A DNA stretch of 64,000 nucleotides from Styela clava (taxonomy: Eukaryota > Chordata > Ascidiacea > Stolidobranchia > Styelidae), in the NCBI RefSeq assembly GCF_964204865.1, contig NC_135251.1, positions 9,672,001-9,736,000 of the forward strand. Reading direction: 5' to 3'. The notes beneath the pieces are model-generated. The model was not told the origin of the DNA. It searched no databases and saw only the letters and a program-made list of their open reading frames with translations. The position numbers and the translations under genes are program-made. Below are positions 27,676 through 40,867 of this stretch, in pieces. The first letter of the stretch is position 1; each line of letters begins with the position of its first letter.

Positions 27676-27803
27676 ACGAATGAGGAGTAGCAAAGCAGCT
27701 TCAGTCGCCCTGTCGTTCCTAACACGACCTACTAAAGCTAACTTGAACACAGCTAATTCTAGATCGGACCCCATATCTAGAAATAAAACCGCAAAATACA
27801 CAA
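27676..27803 (+). pseudogene. Orphan exon 9 #1 (receptor A type), truncated
   Basis: Homologous to receptor A exon 9, starting exactly at the exon's first base (ACGAATGAGGAG) and keeping R-M-R-S-S-K-A-A-S. The AG acceptor is replaced by 'gtg', and no upstream exons exist. Homology stops at about 27803, inside 'acacaagtcaagcg', where the deletion junction joins receptor intron 2. Confidence 0.75.
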
Positions 27804-28552
27804 GTCAAGCGTTCACATAAAATGCATTTACCGATGTGTCCTTTTTAAAATTCAGTCAGCAACAAAATCATTGCAATCACGATAATGTTACCCAAAACTC
27901 CGACAGCACAGACAAATATTCTGGAAGCATTTAACGCTCAAAGTTCTGGATTCAATGTATATCCATCGTCTCCATTGGTGTGATTGTAATCTACATCGAA
28001 ATGTAACAATATTTTGCAAAAAACAATAAAAAACGACTTGCAAATCAGACTATTAAAATATACTTGATATACTCATTGATATGCCGCTAATGTCGCTTAA
28101 AATACCCTAAATAAAATTTACAAATAGTTAACTAGTAAAAAATTTCTTTTTTATACTTTTATAATATATTGGGATTTTTAACATATCCGAAAACGTATTT
28201 TAAAAGTAAAATAGTGTGTTATGCTTGTTGGTAAACACTATAGTAAAGTATTTATTTATTTAGCCACTTAATACTTGTATATCATCATTAATTTTTTATC
28301 ATTGTCTAAAAACGGTTTAGCTTGGCAAAGGTACGTTTTTAAATATTTAGCCAAATAGGTGAACTAATAAACTGGTATTATTAATAATTTACACTTTTGT
28401 CAAAAATCACATACAAGATATCTAATATCACAGATATAGATACCTAAACAACAAAATCAATAACAAGGGTTACCTGGATATGTTGTAGCAATTTCATAAC
28501 TGGTATAAATATTCAATTCAATTGGCTCGCAGTCACCCAACGTCTCCGTCAT
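27804..28552 (-). pseudogene. Truncated receptor pseudogene of U2 (exons 1 and 2 only)
   Basis: Exon 1 (28474-28552) is intact in frame and begins M-T-E-T-L-G-D-C, but its N-I-S sequon has become N-I-Y. Exon 2 (27832-27990) is 159 nt instead of 163 because of a 4-base deletion near its 3' end, which shifts the frame. Exons 3-9 are absent. The piece cannot encode a receptor. Confidence 0.85.
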
Positions 28553-28654
28553 TTTATTTAGCAAGTTTGTAAAATATATACGTTACAAATATGTTCCTAA
28601 ATAAGAAAGACACGGAAACGTAACTTTTGTTCGTCAAACATTTCATTGAAATAT

Positions 28655-29468
28655 CGTCACGCTAATAACCGAATTGCGTAAGTCATTTTTAGCAGTTTTA
28701 AAAAAACGTAAAAAACTTCCTAATGGTATTGTTATGCCATTGAGAGTCAATAATTTGCCATGATTCAATTTTTTGATCGTAGTCGGATTTAAGTTAATTT
28801 GTATGACGCAGTTAAGTGACGTCATAATGGCGCACTGTGACTTAGGCAGAAATGTGGTATGACTTGCGGACATACGCAATTTTGCAACTTCACTATATGC
28901 ACCAGTCCTAAAAACTAAACAATCCAAAATCGAATGTAATTCTCAGTATCTACAATGTCTAATCCCCAAAATAGCTAATCAGTTTCAATTACATTATTTT
29001 TTATGTTTAAAAATATATATTTCATCAATATAACACGTTCTGCACACCCACCGAAATAAGACTAAGATTATATATAAAGAACAAAACAGCAATGCACCAG
29101 ATATAAAAGCCAACCAAGGTAAATTGGACCCGGCCAGTGAATATCACAAGTGCACGTCTTTCATACTGTAGTAAAAATTTAAACTAATACGCGCTAAGCT
29201 AGAATCCGAGATGCACAAACTCGAAAATACTTCGCCGAGGTTATTTTGCCTTTATGACAATAGTTCTGCGGTAACAATGATAATTCATTATGACGAAACA
29301 ATCGCACAAATGTGCATGTCATACTAAATCTCCATTTTTATGGGTTTGGGAATTCCTAAAATAAAATCTGAGTTAACAGACAGGTTCGCAGCATTACATA
29401 AATACCTATTTTATAAAAAACTTAAAATCGCCAAAAATGACTTAGGCAATTCGGTTATTAGCGTGACG
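28655..29468. mobile_element. Fold-back DNA element with about 47-bp inverted ends, U2 copy
   Basis: The ends (CGTCACGCTAATAACCGAAT... and its inverse, ...GTTATTAGCGTGACG) match over about 47 bp with a few differences. The element is flanked by ATAT on both sides. The equivalent site at about 49.13 kb in U4 is empty ('gaaatatgctaatagac'). The interior has no recognisable transposase, so this is probably non-autonomous. Superfamily not assigned. Confidence 0.75.
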
Positions 29469-29737
29469 ATATGCTAATAGACAATTTCATATATTTCAAC
29501 AGAACTTTCCTTATTTTTGAATTTCTAATTGCAAACTTGTGGAGTTCATTTTTAGAAATTATTTTTGCCTGTTACAAATAGTTTGTTAGCTATAATTCTG
29601 TACAAAAGAAATCAAAACAGTTATCATATCAGAGAATTTATTATTAATATTTAGTATTTCATTATATTGTAGACTCGTAAACTCCCGAATATCAACTTTC
29701 ACATAAACCACTTTTATTCTTTAAGAAGCTAAATATA

Positions 29738-30482
29738 CCGTATTTCTCCGTGTATAATACGCAGGGCTCTTTTAGGATGTGGATTGTATGAAAATACCAA
29801 GGTCCATGCATAATACGCACGATCGAATTCAGTCACTCACTTCGGTCACTTGCGTCGACCGCATTTGGTATTTTCGGGATGCCAGCCTAGCAAGTTTCAC
29901 TGTGATTTAATAATATGTTTCAAGTGTTTATGACACTGACAGGCTGTTACCCGGCTTTAAATTATCGTGCTGTTACCTATCTTAGAGCATTTTGAAAATG
30001 GTTGGGAAAAAAAGATTTGTGAGCGTTAGGTTTGCCGATCGGTCAAAACGAGAGAAATGAAACAAGCCGAAATTCAGAGTGAGAAAAAATGATTTAGGAA
30101 CATTCAATTCTGCCGATACGGCAAAACAGAAATGAGGGACGCCAGACTGGACGACAACAACAATCAGACTATCGATTTGAAGTGACTTTCTTATCACTTA
30201 TATACACTGGTTATCGAAATAGATGCGTTGTCTTTTCTTAGACAAGATAGTCCATTCTGTGGGTGTGATTCTACTGCAACAAGCATGATCTAGTTATTAC
30301 GGACTTTGTTACATAAAATTAATAGAAATAAGACGGAAAGAAAACATGTGTATTTTGCAATTGCATGTAAAATATCGATCAGGTTTTTTGAAAATTTTCT
30401 ATACCAATGTATAATACGCACCCCCTAATTTTGAAGATGAGATCTGGAACCAGAAGTGCAAATTATACACGGAGAAATACTG
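29738..30482. mobile_element. TA-flanked inverted-repeat element (Tc1/mariner or pogo-like MITE)
   Basis: A 745-bp insertion with TA on each side and terminal inverted repeats beginning CCGTATTTCTCCGTGTATAA and, on the other strand, CAGTATTTCTCCGTGTATAA. U3 has the empty site ('aaatatatattagcaattcaag' neighbourhood near 40.18 kb). TA duplication fits the Tc1/mariner/pogo group. The interior contains only short broken frames. Confidence 0.7.
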
Positions 30483-31095
30483 TATTGGCAATTTAAGTTT
30501 TTTCCTCGTTCCTGACAAATTAAGTTAAAATCTTAAAGTTCAAAGCGTCAACTTACAGTTTAAAAATCTTTGAACATCTCGAACTGATAATAATACTATT
30601 CTTAGATAGATAAACTTTAAAAATAGCAATGACTATCCGAAATAGCCTCAAGTATTGACTTCAAAAGTAGTACATGTACAGTTTTTCATCTGCGCTGGAC
30701 AATAGGTAATAAATTAGACAAATTCGTAATGAGGAATGTACATTTTTAATGTATGCGGGCGATATGCAATACTGAAATCAATACCGTATATTTCGCATTC
30801 ACTTTGAATTATTCTAGCTCATACGTCTACGTTCATATCCGGATGTCACGTTCAAGAAAGTCATTATTAAAATGTCATTTTGCTGCAGCCATTCTTTGCT
30901 AAGCCTGTTTGTTATACAGGCTCATTGCATACTCGGTGAATGACCTTACTTTAACTCCTCACAATTTTCTCATTCTGAGAAAAGCACAATTCCCGGGTTT
31001 TGATTTGTAATAATAAGAATAAATCTTGTCGCAAGTATTTTGTCTTCGTGTTGCTATAGTTTAACCAAACTGTGAAACTTGGCCTCTATCGGGTA

Positions 31096-31264
31096 ACGAA
31101 TGAGGAGTAGCAAAGCAGCTTCAGTCGCCCTGTCGTTCCTAACACGAACTACTAAAGCTAACTTAGGCTCAGCTAATTCTAAATCGGACCCCACATCTGG
31201 GGATAAAACCGCAAAATACACACACGGAAAAGATAACAATGAAAACGACACGCGTGTACGCGAG
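31096..31264 (+). pseudogene. Orphan exon 9 #2 (receptor A type)
   Basis: An in-frame copy of receptor A's C-tail exon (R-M-R-S-S-K-A-A-S ... H-G-K-D-N-N-E-N-D-T-R-V-R-E). The acceptor AG is replaced by 'ta' and the original stop codon is removed by a short deletion that fuses into the former 3' flank. No upstream exons are present, so not a gene by itself. Confidence 0.75.
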
Positions 31265-33373
31265 ACCTTCTTTTTTCAGAAGGCTAATTATGCGTACATT
31301 GGATGTGATTTGAAAACTAAGGAACAGTAAAAACATCGAACTCTCAAATACTTTGGAAATGATTTATGGTTATTGTATATGTATTAATTGGTTAAATTAA
31401 GCATCATATGTCGATATATTATTGGGTATAAATCGTCTAAAGAACCGTCGTTTGCAATGGATATGCCGAAAATGCTCTATACGTAACATTGCAGTTGTCT
31501 GCAATAATAATTTTGAAATAGTTCAAAAAGATAAACTTCGTTTGCTGTTATCTATTTTAAATATTTATCCGATGAGAGTGAACGAAATCTCAGGATGTTC
31601 TAAATATTTCTTACGCACAACTAGTTCTATAGAACTACAAAGATAAATACATGAGTTTATTTTCATTTTTTTAATTTAATATAGAGTTTTAACCTAACAA
31701 GAAATGTTGTTGTGTTTTAGTAGAAAATCTATAGTATTTTGTTTTCTTTCTGGATTTCTGTGTAATTTTGTTAAATTGATGGCAATTCGAACTCATATAC
31801 GTTCATTCTTGGGCAGATGCATTTTGTAGCTTTGATGTATACCCAACAATTAAAAAAAAAATTATATACAATTAAATTTAAAATGGTGTTTCAATATATT
31901 GATATTTTAATCTAAATTTGATAATCATATGCAATGCACAATTGCTCAAATATATCTGACCTGTTTATACGTTAAAAAGTTAAATCGTAGTTTCCTCAAA
32001 ACAAATGATGATTTAGGATCCACCACCAAATAAGTTTGCCTTTTTTCCCATGTTTGTTCCACTATATTTTTAATGTTCAGAATATTTGTTTTTCTGATAA
32101 AATGAATGTACAGATAAGGGATAAACAACACTTTTTTGTATATATGAGTGAAAGTAAAGTTGAGTAGAACAAAGTAAAGTAATTATCGCAATTTAGTTTT
32201 CATTTCAATTTATTTTGAAAAGATTATATATTAATAGAGCAAATGATAAATTATATCTTACATTCGCAACGTATTCTCATCGATATTTATTTGACGTTAA
32301 ATCGTTTTTACTCTGAACAAGTATGTTTATCAAATACAACTATACAAACCGTCACTGCCAGGTAAAAAGCATTGCCTTTCTAATTAATCACACCATGATA
32401 GGAGGCATGAAGTTTTATATTGAAAGTTATAGAAACATGATAATTAAATACCCGGGGGGTTGCAAGTAGTATAAAGACTAATTCTCAAATTAATGTTTTA
32501 TTTACTTTAAATAGTACACTTTATTAGAATCTTATCCACCTATCTGATCTTACATATATTACACACTGCCTCATGCAATTTCATAATTTTATTATGTTTA
32601 TATTTACAAATACCATGATTGAATAATGCCATAAAGTAAAGCAATCAACGAGTGTACCAATGTCAATTAATAAGAAGAGGTAACAAAATCTTATTTAACA
32701 TGATTGAAAAAACTTTACCAACAAATTTAAATTGGATAGAATGTAAACTTATTTATTTACAAAACAGATCGGTTTCAGAACACGTGTGAATAAATTAACG
32801 CACGTGAATTTTTCTATTTCTCGTTTCGATATATGTTATTTCCTCACAAGAGCTGGTAATTTATTGTATTTTGGTTTACAATTTTGCTAGTGGTAACATT
32901 GCATTATAATGTCTATAAATAATTAGATTATAAATTTAATTTTTGTAGGAATATGTAATTTTTACTGAAAATTCTAGGTGAAATTTGAAGGTTCCTAAGG
33001 TAATTAAACTAATTTAGCTTTAGAATTATTATGCTTCAACTGTTTAATCATTTAAATCAAGAGAATAAAAATTGAGTTGTGCCAAACCAAAATGTTTCTC
33101 AGTTTATACCGCTCACTCTTATCACAGAAATATCAGTATATTATTCAGATTACCACACCTGCGAAGATACATGAGTTCTAGTAGCATAACCTATAAGAAA
33201 AACTAAGTAATTAAAACCAATATAGCAAGAAACAAGTTTTTTTGTCTACAAGACTCTTTGTGTTTTAATTCAATGCCGACAAAATGTTTCATGATTTGCA
33301 TTTGTGAATGACGTTTCAATAGGACGTTCTGGAGTTTTTATTTGCTTGAAACATATATGTTATCATTGTGTCT
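31265..33373. other. Spacer between orphan exon 9 #2 and receptor C
   Basis: Homologous to the A-B tail-to-tail spacer but shorter, without the hAT insertion. AT-rich; no gene seen. Confidence 0.5.
33337..33342 (-). promoter_or_regulatory. Polyadenylation signal of receptor C
   Basis: AATAAA on the minus strand about 32 bases after the stop codon, in the position conserved with B, D and E. Confidence 0.5.
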
Positions 33374-36300
33374 TTATAGTCCGGTATCTTCTTGTACTCG
33401 GTCTTCGATTTCGTTTTTATCTTTACCAATTGTGCGCCTTGGTGATTTATTGTTACTTGAGTCAGACTTTGTTGCTTTGGCGAAAAACGACATTATCACC
33501 GAAAAAGGTTTACTGTTTTTCATTAGTCTGAAAACAAATATAGGTAAATTTTCTCAATTTAATTTTATGTTTTTGTTTTATTCCAAAACTTAATTAATCG
33601 CTGAGTAGCTGTGAAGCCCAAATAATACATATCACTTTCATAATTTTCAAACAAAGTGCTGCTTCATTTCGCTACATCAGATGAATGTTTAATTTCAAAC
33701 CTCAGTTTGAAACGCATTCAACTCACCTTAATTGAGTTTTAAATCTTGCAGCGATAAAATAGATGTATGGATTAATTGCCGAGTTTAAATAAGCCACAAG
33801 AGAAGCTGCGTGGAAGAGTTTGCTACAGAAGTCACTCTGTTAAATATAAATCAGAGAATATACAAAACACATTTAAAATACGTTTTTAAGATGAAAACCA
33901 CGAGCAGGTACATAATATAACCGAGCTATTAAAAAAGTGAACAATTTCAATATTTTCCAAGTGTGTGTGACCTATTGGTCATTTGAATGACGTATATGTA
34001 AAAGTCGGAGGAGCTGTGCAAGCAATTGTATAATTTTTTGATGGCGAAGTGCTAGTTTTAGGAGAAGTTTTATGAGTTTTCAGCTAAAAGAATTATTGAA
34101 AAATGGTTTCAACAAGCAGTTACTTACAGTTCCTGAAATTCCTTTCATTTTTGCCATTTGAACAGAGTGGTACGGAAGCCAACAGACTGCAAACACAATG
34201 ACTAGTATTGCGCACATAATAACCAGTCTATCAGTGTCTTTATCATTTTTTGTTTTTCTACTCAATGCGTCCCCTCGAAATCGCTTTTTGTGTATATGAA
34301 CAATGATCAGAATGTAACAAGCTGCGATAATCTGTAATATCATAAAGTATAATTAATAATCAACCATCGAATATTGTTTATTATGTCTTATGTTATTGTG
34401 ATTTATCATTATAATGCAATTTCGTTCAAGCATCCTAGTGGCAACGGACACACACGGACCCGAAGTAGGAAACAGACAAAGAGGATGGACCTGCAAATGT
34501 GCCAACAACAATTAATTTTAAAAATCAAAACGCAAGAAAATACTGAATTACCCAAACTGAAATAATGCATATAAGATAATAATAAGTTTTAAGTAGAAAT
34601 AATTTGCATCGTTTGTTATTCAATCGACTTTTATTTTTATGCATGGCTGTGCGTGTGTCTCTACTATGCGTTTACCAACTGCTCATATTTTTTAAACTAT
34701 TACTCAATTTGCAAAAAATACATATATTGAAAAGACAAGTATATTGGGTCAGTTATAGGTTATTGGAATAATTATGACAATGTCTTATTATGCAAAATAT
34801 CGCTCAAAATAACTAGTAAATATGAAGCGGAAGCATCGATGCGTTATGGTACAACTCGCATTGATACAACTTAAAACTCACCATGAAAGGGACGATGAAC
34901 ATCACGATAAAATTAAAATAGAGAAATCCAATAAATCCCAGGTTATATTTGTTATATCGACACCCTGGATTAGGAGTTTCACCCGACTCATCGCTCTCTG
35001 ATAAGGTTTCTCCTGAGTACTCACTATAAAAAGATAAGTTTAAGATAACTAAACTTAAGATAGATAAGTTCTGAGTGCGATATAAGTCAACTCTACGAAA
35101 TATATAAATTTATTAATAAGGCTTTGTGAATAAAAATAATGTATTTCTGTTAATTAATTTGAGATCAACGCTTGTAGAAATACCTTCAAATGATAGGCAC
35201 ATATCAGAAACTTCAACAAACGATGATAGCAAGAATAAAATCAATCATTCGTGAAAAAATAATAATAGTACACATTATCATCTGGCGGCGAACAGGCAGG
35301 CGATTTCTCCGCGTTGGTCATGTTTTTCATACATTCGTCGTAACCGTACCCTGATCCAGAATCATTGTCGGGATGGTAATCTTCCAAGCAAATATCGTGA
35401 GCTTCCATATCGAGACCATACTCGGGGAATTGCAGTCTAAAAATAATAGTTGTTATAGGTCTGCAGCTAGAAACGATCATTGTTATGTAATCGTAGAAGT
35501 TCGACCCTCTGATCTTCCTGGCATTTAACATCAAAATGAATATATAGTGACCAATCTTTAATCTACGACATTAAAAAATCGACATATTATATTTATCAAA
35601 ATAAATATATAAATAGGGAATTGTGAAGCTTTATATCCGGTAAATGTATGAGGATTCGTTTTTCTGTTATTCATAATGTCATCTAAAATGAAGCAGAACA
35701 AAGCAAACAAAGCAAATTTCGTAAATTTAATTAAAAAAAAATACATTGTAATGACATATTTTCAAAATAATGAATACAAAGCACGGATCTAGCTCCCGAA
35801 ATCATTCAGGAAAACATTTAAGGGTATTTTAATGAGAACTAGATAATTTTCAGATTTCTTAAACCTCAACATCATCTGTAGTTCTTATTGTCACTCCATG
35901 CAAGTTTCCCATCAGCTGATTCAAAAATTTGATTGGAAGTTTCATTTGTGAATCTCCAATCAACAGTTAATGTTTCAATTCATTATTTATTTGTTTGTAG
36001 GGCTTTTAAAGTGCACGATTAGATGTTTTGAAATATGGTAATGCTTGTGTTTTAGCAAAAATTATTTGTCTTCGCATACACAAAAAAAAAAAAACTTAAA
36101 AGTTTCTCACGCGCATCTACAAAAAGGTTCACGTCCTCGTTTTGTGCTGTACATCATGATAGGTATACATATCAATATAGCAACTGTCCATACAATAGCC
36201 GTAATAATATAAGCTGCTTTGGTAGTTCGTAATTTTTGCAACCGGTCTGAGAATGCGTGACACACTGCAATGTAACGATCCAAAGCCATCACCTAAATGC

Positions 36301-39071
36301 ACAGAGATATTTTAAGTGTTAGAATTGTATTTTAACTAGCATTAATTTATTGGCAATATAGATTCGGATTTGATACGAAAACAAAAATAATGCAAGAACC
36401 CTAATCATTTTTATTCCAAAATTTGATTTAACCCTAAAATTCAAACTATCCTGCCTAATCATTTGAAAAACATTAATTAATATAGTTTCCGCCTTGTGAT
36501 CAATATTGAAATCAAGTCATGTTATGGTATTATTTTGACTTACAACGATACAGTTTATAGAACAAACAAATACAGGTATATATACGTAATATGGCCTTAA
36601 TAATTAATTACACCAGGAAATCCTACGATATTTACTTTATACATGATTGCATCAATCATAAGAAATGGTTTCGTATAACCTGAAGACGCAATTCTCAGGA
36701 AATGTTTGCACGTGTTTGTGTAATAGTGAAAACGCGACTCCTATATATTGCCAGTGTAATAGCAAAGTATTTGTTATCATCTTTTTCCGAAATGGACGTT
36801 CGTATCCTCGGTCATTATGGCCCAGAGACCATCTTTGATCTGGGTTTCAAAGCTGTACCTATTTGACTTATAATTTTAGGTAGGGTCCTGTGTCAATTTT
36901 TACATTCAGCTGTCAAATTAATCTTTGAATATGACATAAACTAATTTGGTTTTACTGGGGCAATATGCGACTAATCATTTTCATGTAATTACTCAAAATC
37001 AAAAATCTATCGTTTCAAATTCTACGGTTGCTAGGAGGTAATCAATTATTTTAAAGTACGCATTACTTTACTTTATGTTTCCTGTGTATCAAACATGCTT
37101 TGTTTGTAAAATGTAGCCTTACCAATTGCAATAAGGATTTTAACAGCTTTTTATTGTCGATAACCCAGTCACATTCACGCACCCGTTCACGCAACTTAAT
37201 GTATAAAATTGCAATACAAAATAGTATCGGTGCTAACACTACTTTACTTTTTTACTAAGATAACCAAATGAAATAAAAAATAATTTACCGTGAGGAAAGA
37301 AATTGAACTATAATAGTTTATGATTAAAACAGCTTCTTTTGCTTTGCACATCTCATCTGGAAATATCCATGCGTTGTTAACATCTTCAACAACTTGGAAT
37401 GGGAGAGTTAAAAGAAACGCAGAATCAGCAATGGCAAGCTGAAGAATATACCTATGAAAGGGTCATAGGTTAATAATATAATTTTTCGAACACAATCACT
37501 TTGAAAAAATTTGTTGTAGATTTAATTGGCGTGATCGGCCAGTATTTTAAAGGTCCTTCCTGAAGTATATGTTTTGAAATCCGCGCATGCTTGCACAGGT
37601 CCCTGTTAGATGCAGAGGCGTGAGGATAAGCGTAGTATAAAGAAATCTACATGATTGTTATGAAGACGTTGATGACTCGTTGATGACGTAGTTATTATTA
37701 GAATAACATTGAGTATGTGTTGAAAAGCGTTAATTTTAAATAAGATACGTATATAGCAAAGCAAAATTACAATGCAAAGTGATGTCTCACTTGTTTACAA
37801 ATACGCATAGGTCGGATATTGGGTCATTCTTCCTCTACAATTTAAAACATAAACAAAAGAGATTATCAACGCCATTTTCATCAGCCAAGCGTCTACATAA
37901 ATTGCATTTACCAATGTGTAACTCCTTTTTTAAATTCAGTTGCACCATATTGTTTATACACGGTCAGAGCCAGAAATCGTTGCGCGCACAGTGTAATTCG
38001 GAAGTGATAGGTAATGAGAATATATTCTAGATCGCGAACACAATTCTAGATTTCCCGGGAAACTGGCGGTAGATTTGGGACAAAACTGGGCATGTATGTC
38101 TGGAATAGAGTCCACATAACCCCGAAAGTCAATAAATTTTGTTGTTGTTTGCATGTCTCATTTGTAAATGCAGTCTGAGTCTGTCTATTCGGAGTAAAAG
38201 ACGTGAGAATACGAGTCGAATATAAAATATTCAATATTTAAGAACATATACAAAAATTGCAAAGTCTACTTGTTTACAAGTACGCATAGGTCGGATATTT
38301 GGTCAGGTTTCATTTGCATTTCAAAACATAAACAAAAGAGATAATTAAAGCCATTTTCATCAGTCAATCGTTTACATAAAATGCATTTACCAATGTGTTA
38401 CTCCTTTTTTAAATTCAGTCAGCAACAAAATCATCGCAATCACGATAGTGTTTCCCAAAACTCCGACAACACAGACAAATATTCTGAAAGCATTTATCGC
38501 TAGAAAATCTGGATCCAGTGTATATCCATCGTCTCCATTGGTGTGATTGTAATCTACATCGAAATGTAACAATATTTTGCAAAAAAACAATAAAACACGA
38601 CTTGCAAATTAGATTATTGAAATATACTTAATGTACTCATTGATATGCCGCTAATGTCGCTTAAAATACCCTAAATAAAATTTAGTTACAAATAGTTACC
38701 TAGTGAAAAATCTCTTTTTTTATATTTTTATAATATATTGGGAGTTTTAACATATCCGAAAACGTATCTTAAAAGTAAAAGAGTGTGTTATACTTGTTAT
38801 TTAGCCACCTAATACTTGTATATCATCATTAATTTTTCATCATTGTCTAAAAACGGTTCAGCTTGGCTAAGGTACGTTTTTAAATATTTAGCCAAATAGG
38901 TGAAGCAATAAACTGATATTATTAATAATTTACACTTTTGTCAAAAATCCAGATACAGATACCTAAATAACAAAATCAATAACAAGGGTTACCTGGATAT
39001 GTTGTAGCAATTTCATAACCGGTAGAAATATTCAATTCAATAGGCTCGGAGTCACCCAACTTCTCCGTCAT
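33374..39071 (-). CDS. Receptor C: class A GPCR, nine exons, 453 aa
   Basis: Exons in transcript order: 38993-39071, 38391-38553, 37289-37451, 36111-36292, 35272-35436, 34882-35023, 34128-34331, 33727-33836, 33374-33527; 1362 nt, no stops, all exon lengths equal to those of B. L-A-I-A-D, D-R-Y, C-W-L-P and N-P-Y-I-Y are all present. The long ECL2 keeps L-E-D-Y-H-P-D-N-D and Y-G-Y-D-E-C, and the conserved Cys sits in exon 6 (N-P-G-C-R-Y). IL3 reads S-R-K-T-K-N-D-K-D-T-D-R-L. The protein ends D-T-G-L, still class I PDZ-ligand-like. By eye this is the paralog nearest to B. Ligand unknown. Confidence 0.85.
37779..37945 (-). repeat. Duplicated exon 2 3' end inside intron 2 of receptor C
   Basis: Equivalent of the partial exon 2 duplication in B. 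Here the minus strand keeps both the E-F-K-K-G-V-T-H coding remnant and a matching GTAAAT donor, so it could act as a decoy 5' splice site. It lacks its own acceptor-side exon half. Confidence 0.5.
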
Positions 39072-40867
39072 TTTATTTGGCAAGTTAGTAGAATATATAC
39101 GTTACAAATTTATTCCTAAATAATAAAGACACGGAACCATAACTTTTGTTTAACCAAACATTTCATTGAAATATCTTCACGCTAATAACCGAATTGGGTA
39201 AGTCATTTTTAGCAGTTTTGGGAAAAAGGTAAAAAACTTCCTAACAATATTGTTGTGCCACTGGGAGTCAATAATTTGCCATGGTTCAATTTTTTGATCG
39301 TAGCCGGATTTAATTTAATTTGTATGACGCAGTTATGTGACGTCATAATGGCCCACTGTGACTTAGGCAGAAATGTGTCTATGGGTTGGGGACATACGTA
39401 ATTTCGCAACTTGACTATATGCACCAGTCCTGAAAACCAAACAATCCAAAAACGAATGTAATTCCCAGTATTTAATATGTCTAATCCTGAAAATTGCTAA
39501 TCTGTTGCAAGTTTTTTTTTATGATTAAAAATATATATATATTTCATCAATATAACACGCTCTGCAAACCCACCGAAATTAGACTAAGATTAAAAATAAA
39601 GAATAAAACAGCAATGTACCCTTATACAAAAGCTAACCAAGGTGAATTGGACTCAGACAGTGAATATCACAAGTGCATGCCTCCCTATACTATAGAATAA
39701 ATTTAAATTTATAATCGCTAAGCTAGAATCTGAGATGCAAAAACTTGAAAATCTTTTGGCGGGGTTATTTTGCCTTTGTGACGTCACAATATTTCTACGG
39801 TAGCAACGATAATTCAGTATGACGAAACAATTGCACAAATGTGCATGTCATACAAAATCTCCATTTTTAGCGGTTTCGGAATTCCTGAAATAAAATCTGA
39901 GTTAACAGACAGGTGCACAGCATTACATAAATACCTATTTTATAATAAACTCAAAACCGCCAAAAATGACTTAGGCAATTCGGTTATTAGCGTGACATTT
40001 TTAGAAATTGTTTTTGCTTGTCACAAATAATTTGTTAGCTATCATTCTGTACAAAAGAAATCGGAACAGTTATTATATCTGAGATTTTTTATTATTATTT
40101 AATATATCATCATATTGTAACCTTGCAAACTCCCGAATATCAACTTTCACATCAACCACTTTTATTCTTAAGAAGCTAAATATATATTAGCAATTCAAGT
40201 TTTTTTTACTCATGCCTGACAAATGAAGTTTACGTTGAAAATGTGAATGTTCAAAGCTTCAACTTACAGTTTAAAAATATTTGAAAACCTCGAACTGATT
40301 ATAATTTTATTCTTGCCTAAGTTATAAGAGGTTGAAGACAGAAAATATACATCGTACGTAGCAAGATAGATAAACTTTAAAATAGCAATAACTATCCGAT
40401 ATAGCCTTAAGTATTGACTTCAAAAGTAGTACATGTACAGTTTCTCATCTGCGCTGGACAATAGGTAATAAATTAGACAAGTCCTTAATGAGGGATGTAC
40501 ATTTTTAATGTATGCGGGCGATATGCAAGACTGAAATCAATATCGTATGTTTCGCATTCACTTTGAATTATTCTAGCTCATACGTCTACGTTCATGTCCG
40601 GATGTCACGTTCAAGAAAGTCATTAATAAAATGCCATACTGCTGCAGCCATTCTTTGCTAAGCATGTTTGTTATACAGTCTCATTGCATACTCGGTGAAT
40701 GACTTTACTTTAACTTCTCATAATTTTCTCATTCTGAGTAAAGCACAATTCCCGGGTTTTGATTTGTAATACTAAGAATAAATCTTGTCCTTCACTTATT
40801 CGCAAGTATTTTGTCTTCCTGTTGCTATAGTTTAACCCAAACTGTAAAACTTGGCCTCTATCGGGTA
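39072..40867. other. 5' flank of receptor C
   Basis: Contains the second fold-back element copy (39174-39996). The remainder is homologous to the other unit flanks, ending in 'ggcctctatcgggta'. No gene seen. Confidence 0.5.
39174..39996. mobile_element. Fold-back DNA element, U3 copy
   Basis: Same element and same position as 28655-29468, with inverted ends CTTCACGCTAATAACCGAAT and ...GTTATTAGCGTGAC. About 100 bp of flank that follows the element in U2 ('atatgctaatagac' onward) is missing here, so the right edge is rearranged. Confidence 0.7.

Larger units (their letters stand above)
27676..31095. repeat. Tandem unit U2 (internally deleted)
   Basis: Starts with an orphan exon 9 that runs directly into the intron 2/exon 2 region of a minus-strand receptor. 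The 3' spacer and exons 3-9 seen in the other units are missing. The upstream flank is expanded by two DNA elements (28655-29468 and 29738-30482). Confidence 0.7.
28553..31095. other. 5' flank of U2 with two transposon insertions
   Basis: Homologous to the other upstream flanks apart from the elements at 28655-29468 and 29738-30482. It ends with 'ggcctctatcgggta' before orphan exon 9 #2. No gene seen. Confidence 0.5.
31096..40867. repeat. Tandem unit U3 (orphan exon 9 #2 + receptor C)
   Basis: A complete unit of about 9.8 kb: orphan exon, spacer, minus-strand receptor C, and upstream flank with a fold-back element. It ends at the same 'ggcctctatcgggta' junction as the other units. Confidence 0.75.

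Noticed and set aside
28643-28927. 94-codon minus-strand open frame
   Set aside because: Lies across the terminal repeat of the fold-back element; the resemblance to frames at the opposite end comes from the inverted repeat, not from a protein.
29982-30197. Open frame inside the TA-flanked element
   Set aside because: Short, no recognisable transposase motifs, and broken in the alternative strand reading.
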